From Euwallacea fornicatus (lineage: Eukaryota > Arthropoda > Insecta > Coleoptera > Curculionidae): a stretch of DNA of 64,000 bases. The stretch is taken from positions 2,666,001 through 2,730,000 of the forward strand of contig NC_089566.1 in NCBI RefSeq assembly GCF_040115645.1. The letters run 5' to 3'. The notes below the pieces were generated by a model. The model was not told where the DNA came from, did not search any database, and saw only the letters and a list, made by a program, of their open reading frames with translations. This document shows positions 51,294 through 63,172 of the stretch, in pieces. Both the position numbers and the translations under genes were made by a program. Positions within the stretch are counted from its first letter, which is position 1; each line of letters opens with the position of its first letter.

Positions 51294-52540
51294 TATATTA
51301 GGAAATGTTAACTCAAACGTTTCAACCTACACACACGAATCCTCACAGAAAATCGTTTAATTGAAATTAATGAAATGACATTAATATCAATCAAGCCATT
51401 ATCCGTCCTATAAAACTCCTTGCAGGTTTGACGGAATAGTGAGGTGAAGGTAGTGGCACAACAGCTACGTTATATATGTTTACGTATTCAAAATCAAAGT
51501 AAAACTATTTATTATTATTTATTATCCAGTGTAAGCGAAGGGGGAAAAAAGTATGACAAAATTCTGTTTGTGATACACGTTGACAACGTCGACACGCGAA
51601 CAAAAGCTGAACTATCACGTAGTATACACGTGCAACATTTTGAAATGAAGCTTGTTGTAAACAGAGAACTTCTGTAAATAGGCGTACCGAATCAGTACCA
51701 AGTTAGTGTTGTTCGGATAATCGTGTTGGTAAAAGGTTTTATAACGAAAAAACGAGTGCTAATTTGGTTCCAGCTATTATTATTATTTTTTTTTTGGGTG
51801 ACTTAATTTGTTAATATCGGGAACCTCTGTTTGTTGCATGCTCAAGGGCTTGTTGATGATGTTAACAGAAAGTGCTTTGATCGATTTTAACAGTTCTGCA
51901 TCTGGGTAAGCAGCTACCTCTTTCAGTACGCCTAACTTTAAATGGGTGCACAATTTTCGATAAGAACGTGGAGACATTACACAGTTTTCCTCGTTAAGGT
52001 TATTATAAAAGTGAAAGCTTACGCGTGGCTCTCTCGAAAATCGTTTTGTTGAACTAAAACTGAAAACCGAAATTCAACTGGTACCTCCTTAAGTTAGCAT
52101 CTACGTTTGGTGCTTCCCAATAACGAAACTTCAGGTACCATGCATTGCGACACCGTATTTATGGTGTTGGTTTATGTTAATTCACTGAACGAAAATTCCC
52201 AATGCAGAGGCCTAAACAATAAAAAAAACCCGACACTACTTGTAATATTAGATATTAAATTCATTTCTCCGATGATCAATCTCCATTACATCAGAAAGAT
52301 AATTACACCAACCCAGCTTAATCCCCATTACAACTAATTTATTTATCGAGTCAAGTTTAATAATCAATTAACTTTAAACCAAAATATTTATTAAAAATTT
52401 GAAAACAACTGACCCTTGTCGTCTTTCCTATTAACATTCAATTAACAGTGTAAACAATGCTTTTATTAATTATTTAAATATTATTGATTATGTAGTATTA
52501 TTGGTTGTAGTAAATTGACCGATTTATGTTTTCATTCCAG
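51294..52540. other. 5' flank of the MDR gene
   Basis: No recognised gene. AT-rich, with a 64-codon minus-strand frame at 51783-51977 and a 76-codon + frame at 52107-52337, both without domains. The promoter of the downstream gene should lie here, but I cannot place it. Confidence 0.35.
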
Positions 52541-52550
52541 TTCCTGCAAC

Positions 52551-53826
52551 ATGAACAAGCTTTGTCGCCAAGTGTCGATAGAGTCTCCAGGGCCTATTAT
52601 AAGAGATTGTGTATTTAGTTTTGAGGTGCCTGTTCCAGATGTACCCATAAAGGGGGCTAGAATCAGGGTGGTGTGTGCTGGGGCCTGCTATAGGATGCGC
52701 AACCGCAGTCCATCCACTTCCAGCATGTCTTCAATAGAGGATTCCACTTATTCGCCTGCACATCATGGTGTAAGGGATGGTGCTCTTTTCCCTGGCTACG
52801 AAGTAGCTGGGGTTGTTGATGCCTTAGGTTCCGAAGTGGCTCCTTCTGATGTAAGTGGAACTCTTTATCTCTTAGTACATATCGAAAAACGCGTATCGTT
52901 TTCAGGAATTAAAAGTTGGAAGTCGTGTTGTGATTTTTCCATACGATGGAATCCCACATGGTTACGCGGAATACATCGTGGTACCCTCTTTGGATTTCTT
53001 GGTACCTTTACCTAACAACCTTCCTTTGGGAGTTGCTGCTATGTTGCCCACTGGTGCGCTTCTAGCAAAAAATGCTGTTATAACTGCACATAAACATGTG
53101 CTGCAATTATTTGAAGACAGAGCTGCATATCACGTAGTGCGCATTTTAATTGTTGGCACTGGAGGATTGGCTCTTTGGGCTTTACGTATTGCTCAACACC
53201 ATTTCAAAGCACCTGAGTATGTTGATAGGGTGCAAATTACAGTCGCAACCCTGAAGGATGAAGGCCTTATGAGGACTGCTGATGAACTTAAGAGGTAACA
53301 ATTGCTGTTCCTTGTGTATATTGTCATTTTGCATTGAACTCTATTATTACAGAGTAAACATTGTGCAATGGAACGAAGATTTGTATGAAAAGCAACTGAT
53401 TGAAAGAACCAAGAATGCATGTAACGGACTCGTGGATATAGTAATTGACTTTGGAACCACTTCAAGGTCTCTACACAGGTCATTACAGTGCTTAAGTTCG
53501 GTAAGTTGCTTTTTCATTTATTGTTTAACTTCGATTAACTGTCTTGTTCATTATAGGGAGGAGTGGTTTTGGTGAGCGAAGAAGTCGCTGAACGTTTGCT
53601 GCCCAAATTCTCCCGGCTGATCCAGCAAACAAACCAGAAAATTGAAGCTGTGGCTAATGGGTCCATCGAGCAGTTGAAAGAATTGGTAAAACATGTGGCT
53701 TCAGGGGACATTGTGCCTCCACCACACACAGAATTTTCAGCTGACGAGGCCTCAAAAGTCGTAGAAAAGCTCTGCCACTCAGAAATACCTGGCAGAGCTA
53801 TATTACGGTTTCATGATATCCAATAA
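52551..53826 (+). CDS. MDR-superfamily dehydrogenase/reductase
   Basis: Medium-chain dehydrogenase/reductase fold, probably an NAD(P)H-dependent oxidoreductase; the substrate cannot be told. Exons: 52551-52850, 52906-53294, 53353-53500 and 53557-53826; phases agree and give 368 residues, a usual MDR length. The first ATG follows an acceptor at 52540 (TTTCATTCCAG). The GroES-like N-terminal half has VVCAGACYRM, PGYEVAGVVDALGSEV and VGSRVVIFPYDG. The Rossmann half has ILIVGTGGLALWALRIAQ, the nucleotide-binding GTGGLA turn. In classical zinc ADHs the motif is GHE; here it is GYE, so the zinc-ligand His is absent and the catalytic zinc site may be lost or altered. An unusual Ser-rich insert (SPSTSSMSSIEDS) follows the GACY motif. 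Introns are 55-58 bp. I do not recognise a specific orthologue. Confidence 0.85.
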
Positions 53827-55406
53827 TTACTTTTTCTGTAGTATTAATTATTGCAAGTTTCTTCGAGATATGTATGATATTTCGCATATTTCCCACATAC
53901 ATGCCTCTTTTTTACCAAATACTAATATTTTGTGATTGATTGTATTACTTTACAAAAGTATTATGTTTTGTGTTTAGATTCTGAGACTGTACGTCTTAGG
54001 TAACACACTTTTGGTAAGAACCACATCTGTACTCAAAGCATGTGATAAGTTTTTATTTATGAGGAGTTTTTTTAGATTTTATGGGCAACTTAACTGATTG
54101 ATTAGCTAACTAATTTATAACAGTTTTTTCGGGCCAACATTGCATTTACAGATCTGATTAATTAGGAAACTAGCTAGGAGGTGCTGGCCCCATCGTCCTG
54201 AATTAGCATTTACTTCCCTAAGATAAGTATATTCTTGGAAAAAGATGGAAATAACTTGCGTGTTTTTTGATTTGAGTCAACAGGAGGACAACTTTATAAC
54301 TGTAGAAAAACTACTTTGTTTATGTTGTATATTTACGCTTTCTTTAGTATTTTATTGCTTAGTTGTATGTTCCTTTTTAATGGTTTATATGCCTTTTTTG
54401 AATGTAAATATATTTAAATCTTGTGGCATATTTGAAGTTGGAGATATGGAAATAAGTACAATAAAATGGCCGACTTTTTGAACGTGGAGGCCATTTTGTT
54501 AACCTTACTGTAAGCCCTCATTGAGATTATAAAGATTTTTAAGCCTTTTGCAGCGACTCAGTAAATATTAAGATAAATCGTAAGATGTGCTAACTAAAAA
54601 TTAAATTGATTAACCTATCATAGCCAGATATGCCTAGACGATACTGGGTATAATTGATAAAGTTCAAAAATTAACTACCTGTGCATTTTATGCACGTAAA
54701 TTAATTCCATGAATTTGAATATGTTATTGTTGTGACTACAGTCCGTAAGACAAGAAAAATCAGGCAATACTTGATTGATAATAACCTGATAAAACCATTA
54801 TAAACGCCGTTACTTGAATTTATAGTCTCTGCAAAGGGCTTATTGCCATTATAAAATAAAAGTCATAAAATATAATGTGTTGGGGTTTTCTTACATGAGA
54901 CTTTGTAGATATCCGGACACCACTAAAGGAATTTAAAGCTTTTTTTTACTGTAAAATCACTTAAAAGATTAGGACCATTTGAAATAACGAATATGTCGGA
55001 TAAAAAAATTTATCCTATGAATAGGGATTTTCATAATGCAGATGTTACATCGCCGGAGTACTTTGTGCAAGGAATGAATTCTTTCAATTACCATTAGTTT
55101 TCAGATGCGTTATCATTGAATGGTCATATAATTTTGAATAATTATAATAATTAGGTATCATTAAAGAAACCTAATGACAAATGAAATTCCATTGAAAGAT
55201 GCATAAGGCTCTAATGGCTGCACTGATATCGTTTTTAAAAATCCTAGGAGTGATGACCTTCTAACGTCGTTGCCAAATTTACTCTCGTTCATTTCTTTGA
55301 ATATACTCGCTGAAGATGCGGTCATGCATAATAAACGCGGAAAAACATGTGGGAAAACGAATCGATTTCTTTCAATTAACGCTTAAAACAAACGTAACTG
55401 CTATGA
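53827..55406 (+). other. 3' flank of the MDR gene
   Basis: AT-rich, with no gene seen. AATAAA at 54460-54465, about 630 nt after the stop, is a possible polyadenylation signal. Confidence 0.35.
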
Positions 55407-55775
55407 TTAGGAGAAAATATAACTACATATGTATGTATAATCGATATTGGTATTTAAATTTATGATATCTTGGACCGTGATCAAATCTGGATTGTTTCTG
55501 GTACAGGGAGTTTGGCAACAGTGTTTCCAGTCATTTCTGGTTGCTCGACAGTGTTTTATGCACGCAGGCATACACTTTCTCAGTCGTTCCAGATACAGAT
55601 CCAAATCCAGTTTACTATTCAGTCTAAGCCATGAAAGGTGACGACTTTTTAATCTATTTTTGCAAATTTGTGTGGATAGTAAAAATGTGAGTGTAGACAA
55701 GAGATTTCTTTCCGAGATGAAATCTGGATTATCCTTGATTGCTTTCCTTATCCAGGTATTTCCAATACTACTCAA
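55407..55775 (-). other. Orphan minus-strand ORF, Cys-rich C-terminal half
   Basis: A 122-codon frame on the minus strand. Its second half has seven Cys in a short span (RKCMPACIKHC, then KHCCQTPC), and NPDFI and NPDLI echo each other in its two halves. I recognise no family and see no signal peptide. It may be a chance frame, an exon of an unlinked small gene, or transposon-derived. No start-context or splice evidence supports it. Confidence 0.15.
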
Positions 55776-56814
55776 AGCAGAACATGGTAGGTGTTATGTT
55801 AAGTTTATTTTTAAAGAATTTATTATTATTCTTAGAAATAGGTGACATGTCTCTCGGTTTCTGTTTCCCTGTGCCAAGAAAATGTAGGATCTTCGCAGAC
55901 TTTCTATTTTCCATATATAGATATATGGATTTAGTGTTGATGAATTTGCCTAATTAAAATATCTGCAGTTTCTTTTTCATTTGAGGGCATATAGGGTGAA
56001 AAGTAATAATTCTTAACTATGTACCAACCGTGTATTTCACCCCCGAATTCTGAGGAGGAAATAAACCACAGTAGAACCCCCATTATCCTAGGTAATAGGA
56101 GAAACACATGTGTTAGCTAATTGAGAACTTGAATAATCAGGATGTCCTATAATACTCTTATCTCTTGATTTTTATATACTTTATGTAGGCAGGAACAACG
56201 CAAGAATTTTAAATACTTCACTTAATTTTTTTGGGATACGTTACAGTCAGAGTGTAATTATGATATATATTTGTATATACATATGTATATACATGGCATT
56301 ACCTATTTAATACAAAGCTCCTGTAAAGGCAATTAGGTTACTTGTGGTTTAACTTAATCTATGTATACGTCCAGGAAAAAATCAGTTTGAGAGAATACAC
56401 ACACATGACCATAAGCTTATCAAGATTTCCCAATTTAGAAATTTTATTTATTTGCCCTTTTTGCTGTTTGTCTATTTTACACTGAATGGTTTTTTCATTG
56501 ATTGCTTTAAACTTCATTTATTCGGGTCCATAATTATGTTTTAAGTTTTTTATTAAGTGTACAGTAGGTCCCCATATAGGATTGCCAACAGGAGAAAGTT
56601 TCTTATTTTTCATTTTACGAGAAAAATGTATTCTTCATAAAAGTTTTGCCTGTTTCAAGGCAGTCGAATCGGTTCTCACTGTTTCAGTTTTCTTTTTAGT
56701 CGCAAAGAAATATCGAAAATACATTCATGTAGATGCAAATTTTTCTAAGTCCCAAAAATTTATTCCCGTTTTCATGGTAATCGCAAACAAGACTTAAATT
56801 AAATCGCAACGTTG

Positions 56815-57710
56815 TTGTAGGAGCAACGAATATACCTGATACAGTGCTATGACAAAGGTGATAAAGCGATTCGAGGATTTTGATGAAAAGTTTCGGTGTA
56901 TTTAAGTCTTAAACGGTGGTGCAGAAAAATTGGTCAAGGAATTCTACGTGTTAGACGTAAAGAAAACTAAGATAGCTCGAGATGAAGATGACACTGAGAC
57001 TCTTATTGTAACGGATTCGGTGGGGTAATTAAAAATTTATCTCTTCAGACCAATTTTTAATCACGCTTTAGAGCCAGGAGATTAAGCGAAACGTTTAAAT
57101 TTCTGGGAATAGGGCGCTCAAATCACGGATAACCAATACTTTCATCGTGACATTTTATTCTGTGATGAAGCCACGTTCTCCATCAATGGTATTTTTTCAT
57201 CTCAGCATGTATGGTACTGAGCCATCATAATCCCATTTCGGGATCACTCTTAATCGGCAATATTCGGCCAGGTAAACGCATGGTGCTCAATTTCTTAGTA
57301 TCGCGTAATTGGACCACACTTTTTTGAAAATCCGATTGATCAACATATGTATTCGTACATGTTACAACATTTTCAACCAATCGATTAATTATGGAGCAAA
57401 GAGTTACTTTCAACAAGGCGACTGCCCTGCCCGTTGTAGACGAAAAGTTGTGGCATTGTGAGCACACTTGGATCGCTGGAAATGGTCGGGTTTTATGGCC
57501 ATCGAGGAGTCCTGAATCGACTATGGTACATTTTTGCATGCGGGACCGTCTAAAACAAATACTTTATGCGAATGTGGCCTGCCTCTGAATGCAGAACATT
57601 TTGAAGAAGAATTTTAGAGATGCTGTGGCGTCTGTACTGCTCGGAGGGACTCGAAGAAGTTATAGAGCGTTACGGCGCAGACTCGTGCTGCGCGATCAAG
57701 GTGGTGAATG
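56815..57710 (+). pseudogene. IS630-type (DDE_3) transposase remnant
   Basis: Read across frames, the blocks HRDILFCDEATFSING, HVWY, NAWCSI...YRVIGPHFFENPID, HMYSYMLQHFQPID, the degraded QQGDCPA...RRKVVAL and RWKWSGFMAI follow the order of insect DDE_3 transposases. In these the first catalytic Asp is in the FCDEATF-type block. Stops and frameshifts are frequent. The gene is dead and its terminal repeats are not identifiable. Confidence 0.75.
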
Positions 57711-57821
57711 AATCGAGTGACATTTTCATGTGCAGTTTCCTTTTTTTTTAAGATTGTAATAAGCACTTGTGTCTTAAAGTCTTAGTTGACTTATTTAGAA
57801 TCTTGATGCTATATTACTTAC

Positions 57822-58050
57822 TCACTACTAGCCCTAACAACTACATGTTGGAACAAGCAGTGATTGTTAAAAAAAATCCTCTTTTTAAAATTTTTAATAA
57901 CTTCTTGCCATTAAAATGGATTCGAGTAAGCTTCATCAGTAGATTTGAATTATTTTAACTTCGAAATTATAAATATTTAATTGCCCAATGTTTGTCTAAA
58001 TACTCACTCGTCATAGAACCCCGACAACTAAATATTGGAACAAGCATGTA
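57822..58050. repeat. Diverged direct repeat, ~187-bp spacing
   Basis: ACTCACTACTAGCCCTAACA...TTGGAACAAGCA (from ~57820) recurs as ACTCACTCGTCATAGAACCC...TTGGAACAAGCA (from ~58002) in the same orientation. About 50 bp is clearly similar, then similarity fades. It lies just upstream of the Tc1 composite and could be a remnant of its termini or a local duplication. Confidence 0.4.
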
Positions 58051-58127
58051 TTCCTCTCGGATTATTAAATTTTTACTATTCGTATCTGTTTAGAATTTCT
58101 GGCGATAAGAAGATAATAGAAAAACAC

Positions 58128-59500
58128 ATGAGTCACAAGTACACCACGGCGAAACAAGTTCAGTTGTCAGAATCACAAATAATAGGGATTTTTCGTAAAT
58201 TTAATGGAAGTAATGGTACGCTGAAAAGCTGTTGGTACAAAAGTGAGGGAAATTATAATTGCTCAGTGCCTCAAAGGTAAAACAATGCGTGAGGTAGCAA
58301 AAGAATTGTCTCTCTCAACGACGAGCGTGTTCAATATAATTAAAAAATACGGAGAGACCGCAAATATTAACGTACGTGGAAAGAATTCAGGCCGACCAAA
58401 AGTTGTTCCCGAAAGAAACTCGAGACGTTTGATTAAAATGTGTAAGACAGGAAGAAGAAATACTTTGCGAGAAATCACTGCAAAGTGGAGTAATGAATGT
58501 GGTTTAAATGTTTCCAGAGAATGTTGCCGTAAATATATCCACAAAGGTGGTTTGAATTTTTACAAGGTACGTTTTACAACAACTGTCACAACTATTCTGA
58601 ACTAATTTATTTAAAGGCCAAGGAAAAACCATCATTAACGGCGGCTCAAATCAAAAACCGCTTCACTTGGACCAGATCAAAACTGTTATGGACAATGATT
58701 GGAGCAAAGTAATGTACAGCGACGAAAGCAGATTTGATGATGATGTAGGAGATTACCGAAAGCTTGTGATTCGAAATAAAAATGAAGCTTTCCATAAGGA
58801 CTGTATTAAGGGAACTGTAAAATTTCCGCGAGGCATTATGGCGCGGGGTTGTACGTCCGCCAAAGGAGTGGGAGAATTGCATTTTATTGAAGGCACAGTA
58901 AATGCAATCAAATACCAAAATATACTAAAACAACTGGAAATCTACTAAATGAACAACGCAAGGGTGGTCCTACAATACTCACTTCGTATGAGGAAAAATG
59001 AGCCCTTAAAGAAATAAAGAAGAAGATTTAGATAGAAGATTAGATATTTATTTTTAAATTTAAAAGGTACAGTCAGGCACGGAGGTGGTTGCGTCATGAC
59101 ATGGGACTCTATGTCAGCAAACGGCGATTTACTGTCCACAGACGGAATCACGAACAAAACTAGTTACTTGAATATTGTACGGAAAAATTTGTCATCTGGT
59201 GCAGTAAAGTTGGGGCTGGAAAATCATTGTTATTTCCAACGTGATAACGACCCGAAACGCACAGCTTACATTGTGAAGCAATGGGTCTTATACGGTGTAC
59301 CACACACTTTAACTACTCCTCCCCAGAGTCCCGACCTAAGCCCCGTTGAGAATTTCTTTAGGCAGGTATGGGAAAAAACTAAGAAACTACGAGATTAAAA
59401 ACAAAGAGACTTTAAAAGTAAAACTACTTGATGTTTGGAATAATTCTGGAATTCAACGTTCAAAAAAATTAGCAGTGTGTCAGACCGTCTTAGTAATTCT
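58128..59500 (+). pseudogene. Composite of two Tc1-like transposase fragments
   Basis: Fragment 1 (58128-58945) has a helix-turn-helix (KTMREVAKELSLSTTSVFN), a GRPK linker, a second DNA-binding block (RRNTLREITAKWSNE), then FTW and the first catalytic-Asp block VMYSDESRF, and ends with GELHFIEGTVNAIKYQNIL. Fragment 2 (about 58978-59400) restarts earlier in the same domain (RKNEPLKK, then GTVRHGGGCVMTWDSM) and continues through the second Asp (QRDNDPKRTA) to the third acidic residue (SPDLSPVENFF). The central domain is therefore present twice, from two different Tc1 lineages, with stops between them. A 50-bp GT-AG insertion (58567-58616) splits fragment 1 exactly between FYK and AKEKP. Not active as read. 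Confidence 0.85.
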
Positions 59501-60059
59501 ATTACACATTCCTGTTAATAATTAATAAACGAATATTCACAATTTAAAGTAGACAATTAATGAGGTCCGAATACTCCCGCGACTTATACTGTGAGTAGGA
59601 GGAGTTACTGGGGTTTTGCCTTATTTACTGCTAAAACGATTCACATTTTTGACTCACTCATGCAAGAGGTTGCACTGAGGGTTCAGAATGTCTTCCATTA
59701 TTATGGGAAATTATGAGGATATTTAGTGGAAACTGGGATTAACGAAACAAGAATGCACCCACCGACTTTACTTGCAAACGGCAGAAGCACTACTGCAGAT
59801 GAGTATCGTGAAAAATTAGAAGAAATATTTCCCTTTTTATACACACCTGAGTCAGCTTGGTGCGTACACAATGTGAGTCAGCCCATGCCGAAATTATTAT
59901 TTATTAATGTTTAGATTTTAGTTTTGCACATTGATTTGTAATTTAACAAATCCAACGGTTATTCTCAAGGCTTAATTGCATTCGGCGTTGGAAATTTTCT
60001 TCCGCCCTCAGCAACGCTTCCCTATCATTTCGAATCATTCTGGAGGCATTTCCAACACG

Positions 60060-60780
60060 TCCTCGTGGTTCCTCAATTGTATCTATTGGAGTAAAATACG
60101 CTATCTGTTTCGTATGGCCCAGTTACGTTAAGCCCTTTCGAACTTTACCTTTTAAAATCAAATACGAAGGGTAAAAACGTACTTCATTTGGATGTATGGA
60201 ACGCAAGTTTGCCCTCCCCGGAAGAAAATACCTAATGAATGAATACGCTAATCGTCCTGAGCTTTTATAATTAAAACATGCTGAAAGTGCTGACTCTGGA
60301 GCGTGGTATTGCTATTGTCGACACGAGGGACATGCGTTATTACCTTCATGTGGGGAATGGTCATATAATTGTCCCATAAATAAAAATCGCAAGGACTTAC
60401 ATCTGGGGATCGAGCGGGACCGCGCAACAGAAACATTTCGACCAATTCACCTACCGGGAAAGTGCCCATTTGACCGTTCTCGCACAACTCGAGCGTTACG
60501 GCAAGGAGCACCATCGTGAAAATACCACGTTTCCACGAATTTCCAGCGAAACATCTTCCAATAAATGACTTAGCTCGTTATTTAAAAACTGCAAATAACT
60601 TCTACCATCTAATCGATCTGGTAAGAGCTAATGAGCCCACCATCAATTATTCCAGCCCATATATTTATTGAAAATTTCTCTTGAATATTGCGAGTCCTTA
60701 TATCATGGGAATTTTCATCTATCCAAATGTGAGTGTTGCGCACGTGAGCATTCTTCGTCTATGTTAGGACTATTAATCAA
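60060..60780 (-). pseudogene. IS630-type (DDE_3) transposase remnant, minus strand
   Basis: On the minus strand the order is NVHVRNTHIWIDENSHDIRT, FSINIWAGIIDGGLI, a HDGAP-type block (FHDGAPCRNARVV, frame-shifted), and LLRGPARSPDVSPCDFYLW. This matches the C-terminal two thirds of insect DDE_3 transposases, including the SPD block near the third acidic residue. Frameshifts and stops interrupt it. The 88-codon frame at 60248-60514 is one intact piece. Confidence 0.75.
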
Positions 60781-61010
60781 TTATCTGAAAATATCACGGG
60801 GTTTTGGCTCTAAATTCCCCCTAAGATAAGTGTGAGAAAACGGTAAAAGGCTGTTATGAATCCCCTCGCATTTCTTGTTTATGTTCAGATCATTAATCGG
60901 CATTATCTGAAAGTGGTACAGGCTTTTGGTCCCAAGATTAATGTGGGAAGAGAGGGTTGTTTATAAGCTCCTTCAGCGTAAGTGAGAAAAATGCTTAAGG
61001 GTTTGGGTCC
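60755..61010. repeat. Diverged tandem duplication, ~125-bp period
   Basis: TATGTTAGGACTATTAATCA with ATTATCTGAAAATAT and GGGTTTTGGCTC (from ~60759) recurs as TATGTTCAGATCATTAATCG with ATTATCTGAAAGTGG and AGGCTTTTGGTCCC (from ~60880). A weaker third unit may start near 60985. The repeat is old and its origin is unknown. Confidence 0.4.
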
Positions 61011-62400
61011 AGTGAGAAAAAGAGTGGACAGCCCTTCCATCCTAGTGGTTCTCTCACGAAGAGGGGATGTCTCCTGGGTGTTGAAACTGGGTTGTATCGG
61101 GGATTCCGTTTTTGGGTTACGGGGAGTAAAGGAGTGTTTCGAGAACTTGCATCGTTTTTTTTTCCACCTTCCAACCACGAACCCCACATGCATGTAGGTT
61201 TTTCCGTTGGTGTTTAGGGGAACGTTGGGGTTCTTCAATAATAATCACGTTAACTTAGCGATACATATGTTGGATAATTAGGCAGATCAGTAGAGTTTAC
61301 AAAGAGAAATAGACGCGGGCGCGACTTCTTAGTCTCGAGTGACGGGCCGAAGATCCAGAAGTCGATCAGTAATGAATAGAAAAGAGAGTGCTTCTCATTC
61401 TTCCAACCCTTAAGTAGACCCATCCATGGCTGTAAACCACGGGCGTACTCTTTCTAAAGCTCAAAAAGGGGCCTGTAAGCCGCCCTCCCTGACGGACAGT
61501 TACGCTCACATCTGGCCAGAACCCAGGGCAATCATCAACAACGATCATGGATGTGTCATTACCGTGAATGGCCTTCGGTTACTTTCAACTCCTTAACTTA
61601 TAATCTATATAATACAGATTGCATCTCGATCTGGATCCTAAATCCTTCATACGTATATTAAAACCTTTCTGAATCTCGACGAAAACTCTAACGATTCCTA
61701 GCTAAATCTTTCTAGTTGTATCAGCAGAAACAAGTTGTAACGCGTAAGGTTCCCACGGCTCACGTGCGAGCTCTGGCATCATCGGCGTGTTCGCAGATCA
61801 ATGTAACGCGTCACTGTGCTGCAATTCCACATATTCTTCAATGAATTCGAATCCGGAACATTGATTTTGCTCAAATTTTGAGGATTCAGACTTTGACGTT
61901 GTCTTCCTGATTCAAGAGCTAAAATGACACGATACACCAAATAATTACCGAGATGTGAGCTTTTGAAAGACATACTGTGCGTTGCTCAAAGATTAACGTC
62001 ACTCACTGTATGCTTAGTTATTGCAATCCTAGCATAGACTAACAGATTCCCTGCTTTAGATAGTATACGATAGCGTATTTTTTATATACAGAGGAGATCC
62101 AATTAGCACGGGCAGTTCTTAAGTCCTGAATTGTTGCCGGATTCACTTAATGTGTATGGATGGTAATTCGTTTTATAATAAATTATTTTTGAAAATAAAT
62201 TATTATTTTTATTACGTTCACGACTTATCCTTAAAAAAGCTTTACGATAAGAAAACATCAACAATATATCCAGGGTTTATTTGTATTTTTTTTTTGAACC
62301 CATAGAGCGATTTTAATGGGTAAAAATACCGGAAGTACATGTGACTTAAAAAAAAACTTATGTTGTAAGTTGTTCTTGTTGATGAGTTCTGTTGCTTGCT
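61011..62400. other. Unassigned region, locally GC-richer
   Basis: 61300-61560 is GC-richer than its flanks and is followed by AT-rich sequence with TATAATCTATATAATACAG near 61600. This could be a retroelement LTR, but I find neither matching ends nor a second copy. The reading frames here lack domains. Confidence 0.3.
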
Positions 62401-62764
62401 GAAATTGTGGCACTTATTTCTGGGACACCCTGTATAACTATATTGGTGCACACATGCGGCGGAGAGGGTTTGGCAGCCATCCGACTTGGGGTTTTTATTT
62501 AAAGTGAAAAAATTTCTTGCCTCCAAAAGAGCCAGATATATTATCTCCTCATCCTGATGCCCTATTGAAGCTGGTATGCCTCTAGCAGCATTGTCAGTAT
62601 ACTGTAAGGCTAGAGGACTCTTCTCGATAATAATTTTCACCATCTTCTGATTGGTATCAATGACTATGAAACATATCTCTATATACGGTTGGAAGCTGTC
62701 ATGAAGTCCCAAGGGAACCCCACAAAATATTCTAAAAAATTTTTGCATCTTGTTATTACATCTT

Positions 62765-62997
62765 ACAGAATGTGCCTAAATACTTTTTTCCCGTTGTCCT
62801 TCGTAGTTAGTTTTTCATAATTTATTGTTATTAATGTTTATATTTGTATTGTTAATAAATAATAAATTAATTTGAAAAACTTGCTATGGGATTTGTATTT
62901 TATGTACAGATTATTAAATACGATCAACAGTTCAGTTAGGAAACCTTTATACTCTGACTGAAGCGGTGTCTAAATACTTTTTTCCGCCACTGTATGT
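62765..62997. repeat. Two Tc1-type terminal-repeat relics in direct orientation
   Basis: GTGCCTAAATACTTTTTTCCC (~62773) and GTGTCTAAATACTTTTTTCC with GCCACTGTATGT (~62968-62996) are both like the outer end of Tc1 elements (reverse complement ACATACAGTGGCGGAAAAAAG). They lie ~195 bp apart in the same orientation. No opposite end was found in the window by eye. Confidence 0.5.
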
Positions 62998-63172
62998 GAA
63001 CTAATTTAACTAATGGAAACGACTACAGGGTGATTTCTGGGCAGCATGATTATTACCCACTGAGGAGGTTTATTAAACAATTTTCTTCACATTTAGATAT
63101 AATTTAATTAATTCTTTTCACCGAATTACTATAACAGTTACTCCCCATGTAACCACAACGTTACCTTATCAG

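Noticed and set aside
60982..61238. Overlapping frames on both strands (71-111 codons)
   Set aside because: Mutually antisense, located in old tandem-repeat DNA, no recognisable domain.
62242..62748. 168-codon minus-strand frame
   Set aside because: It crosses a CACCCTGTATA transposon end and is low-complexity in its last third. No recognised domain, so I do not call it a gene.
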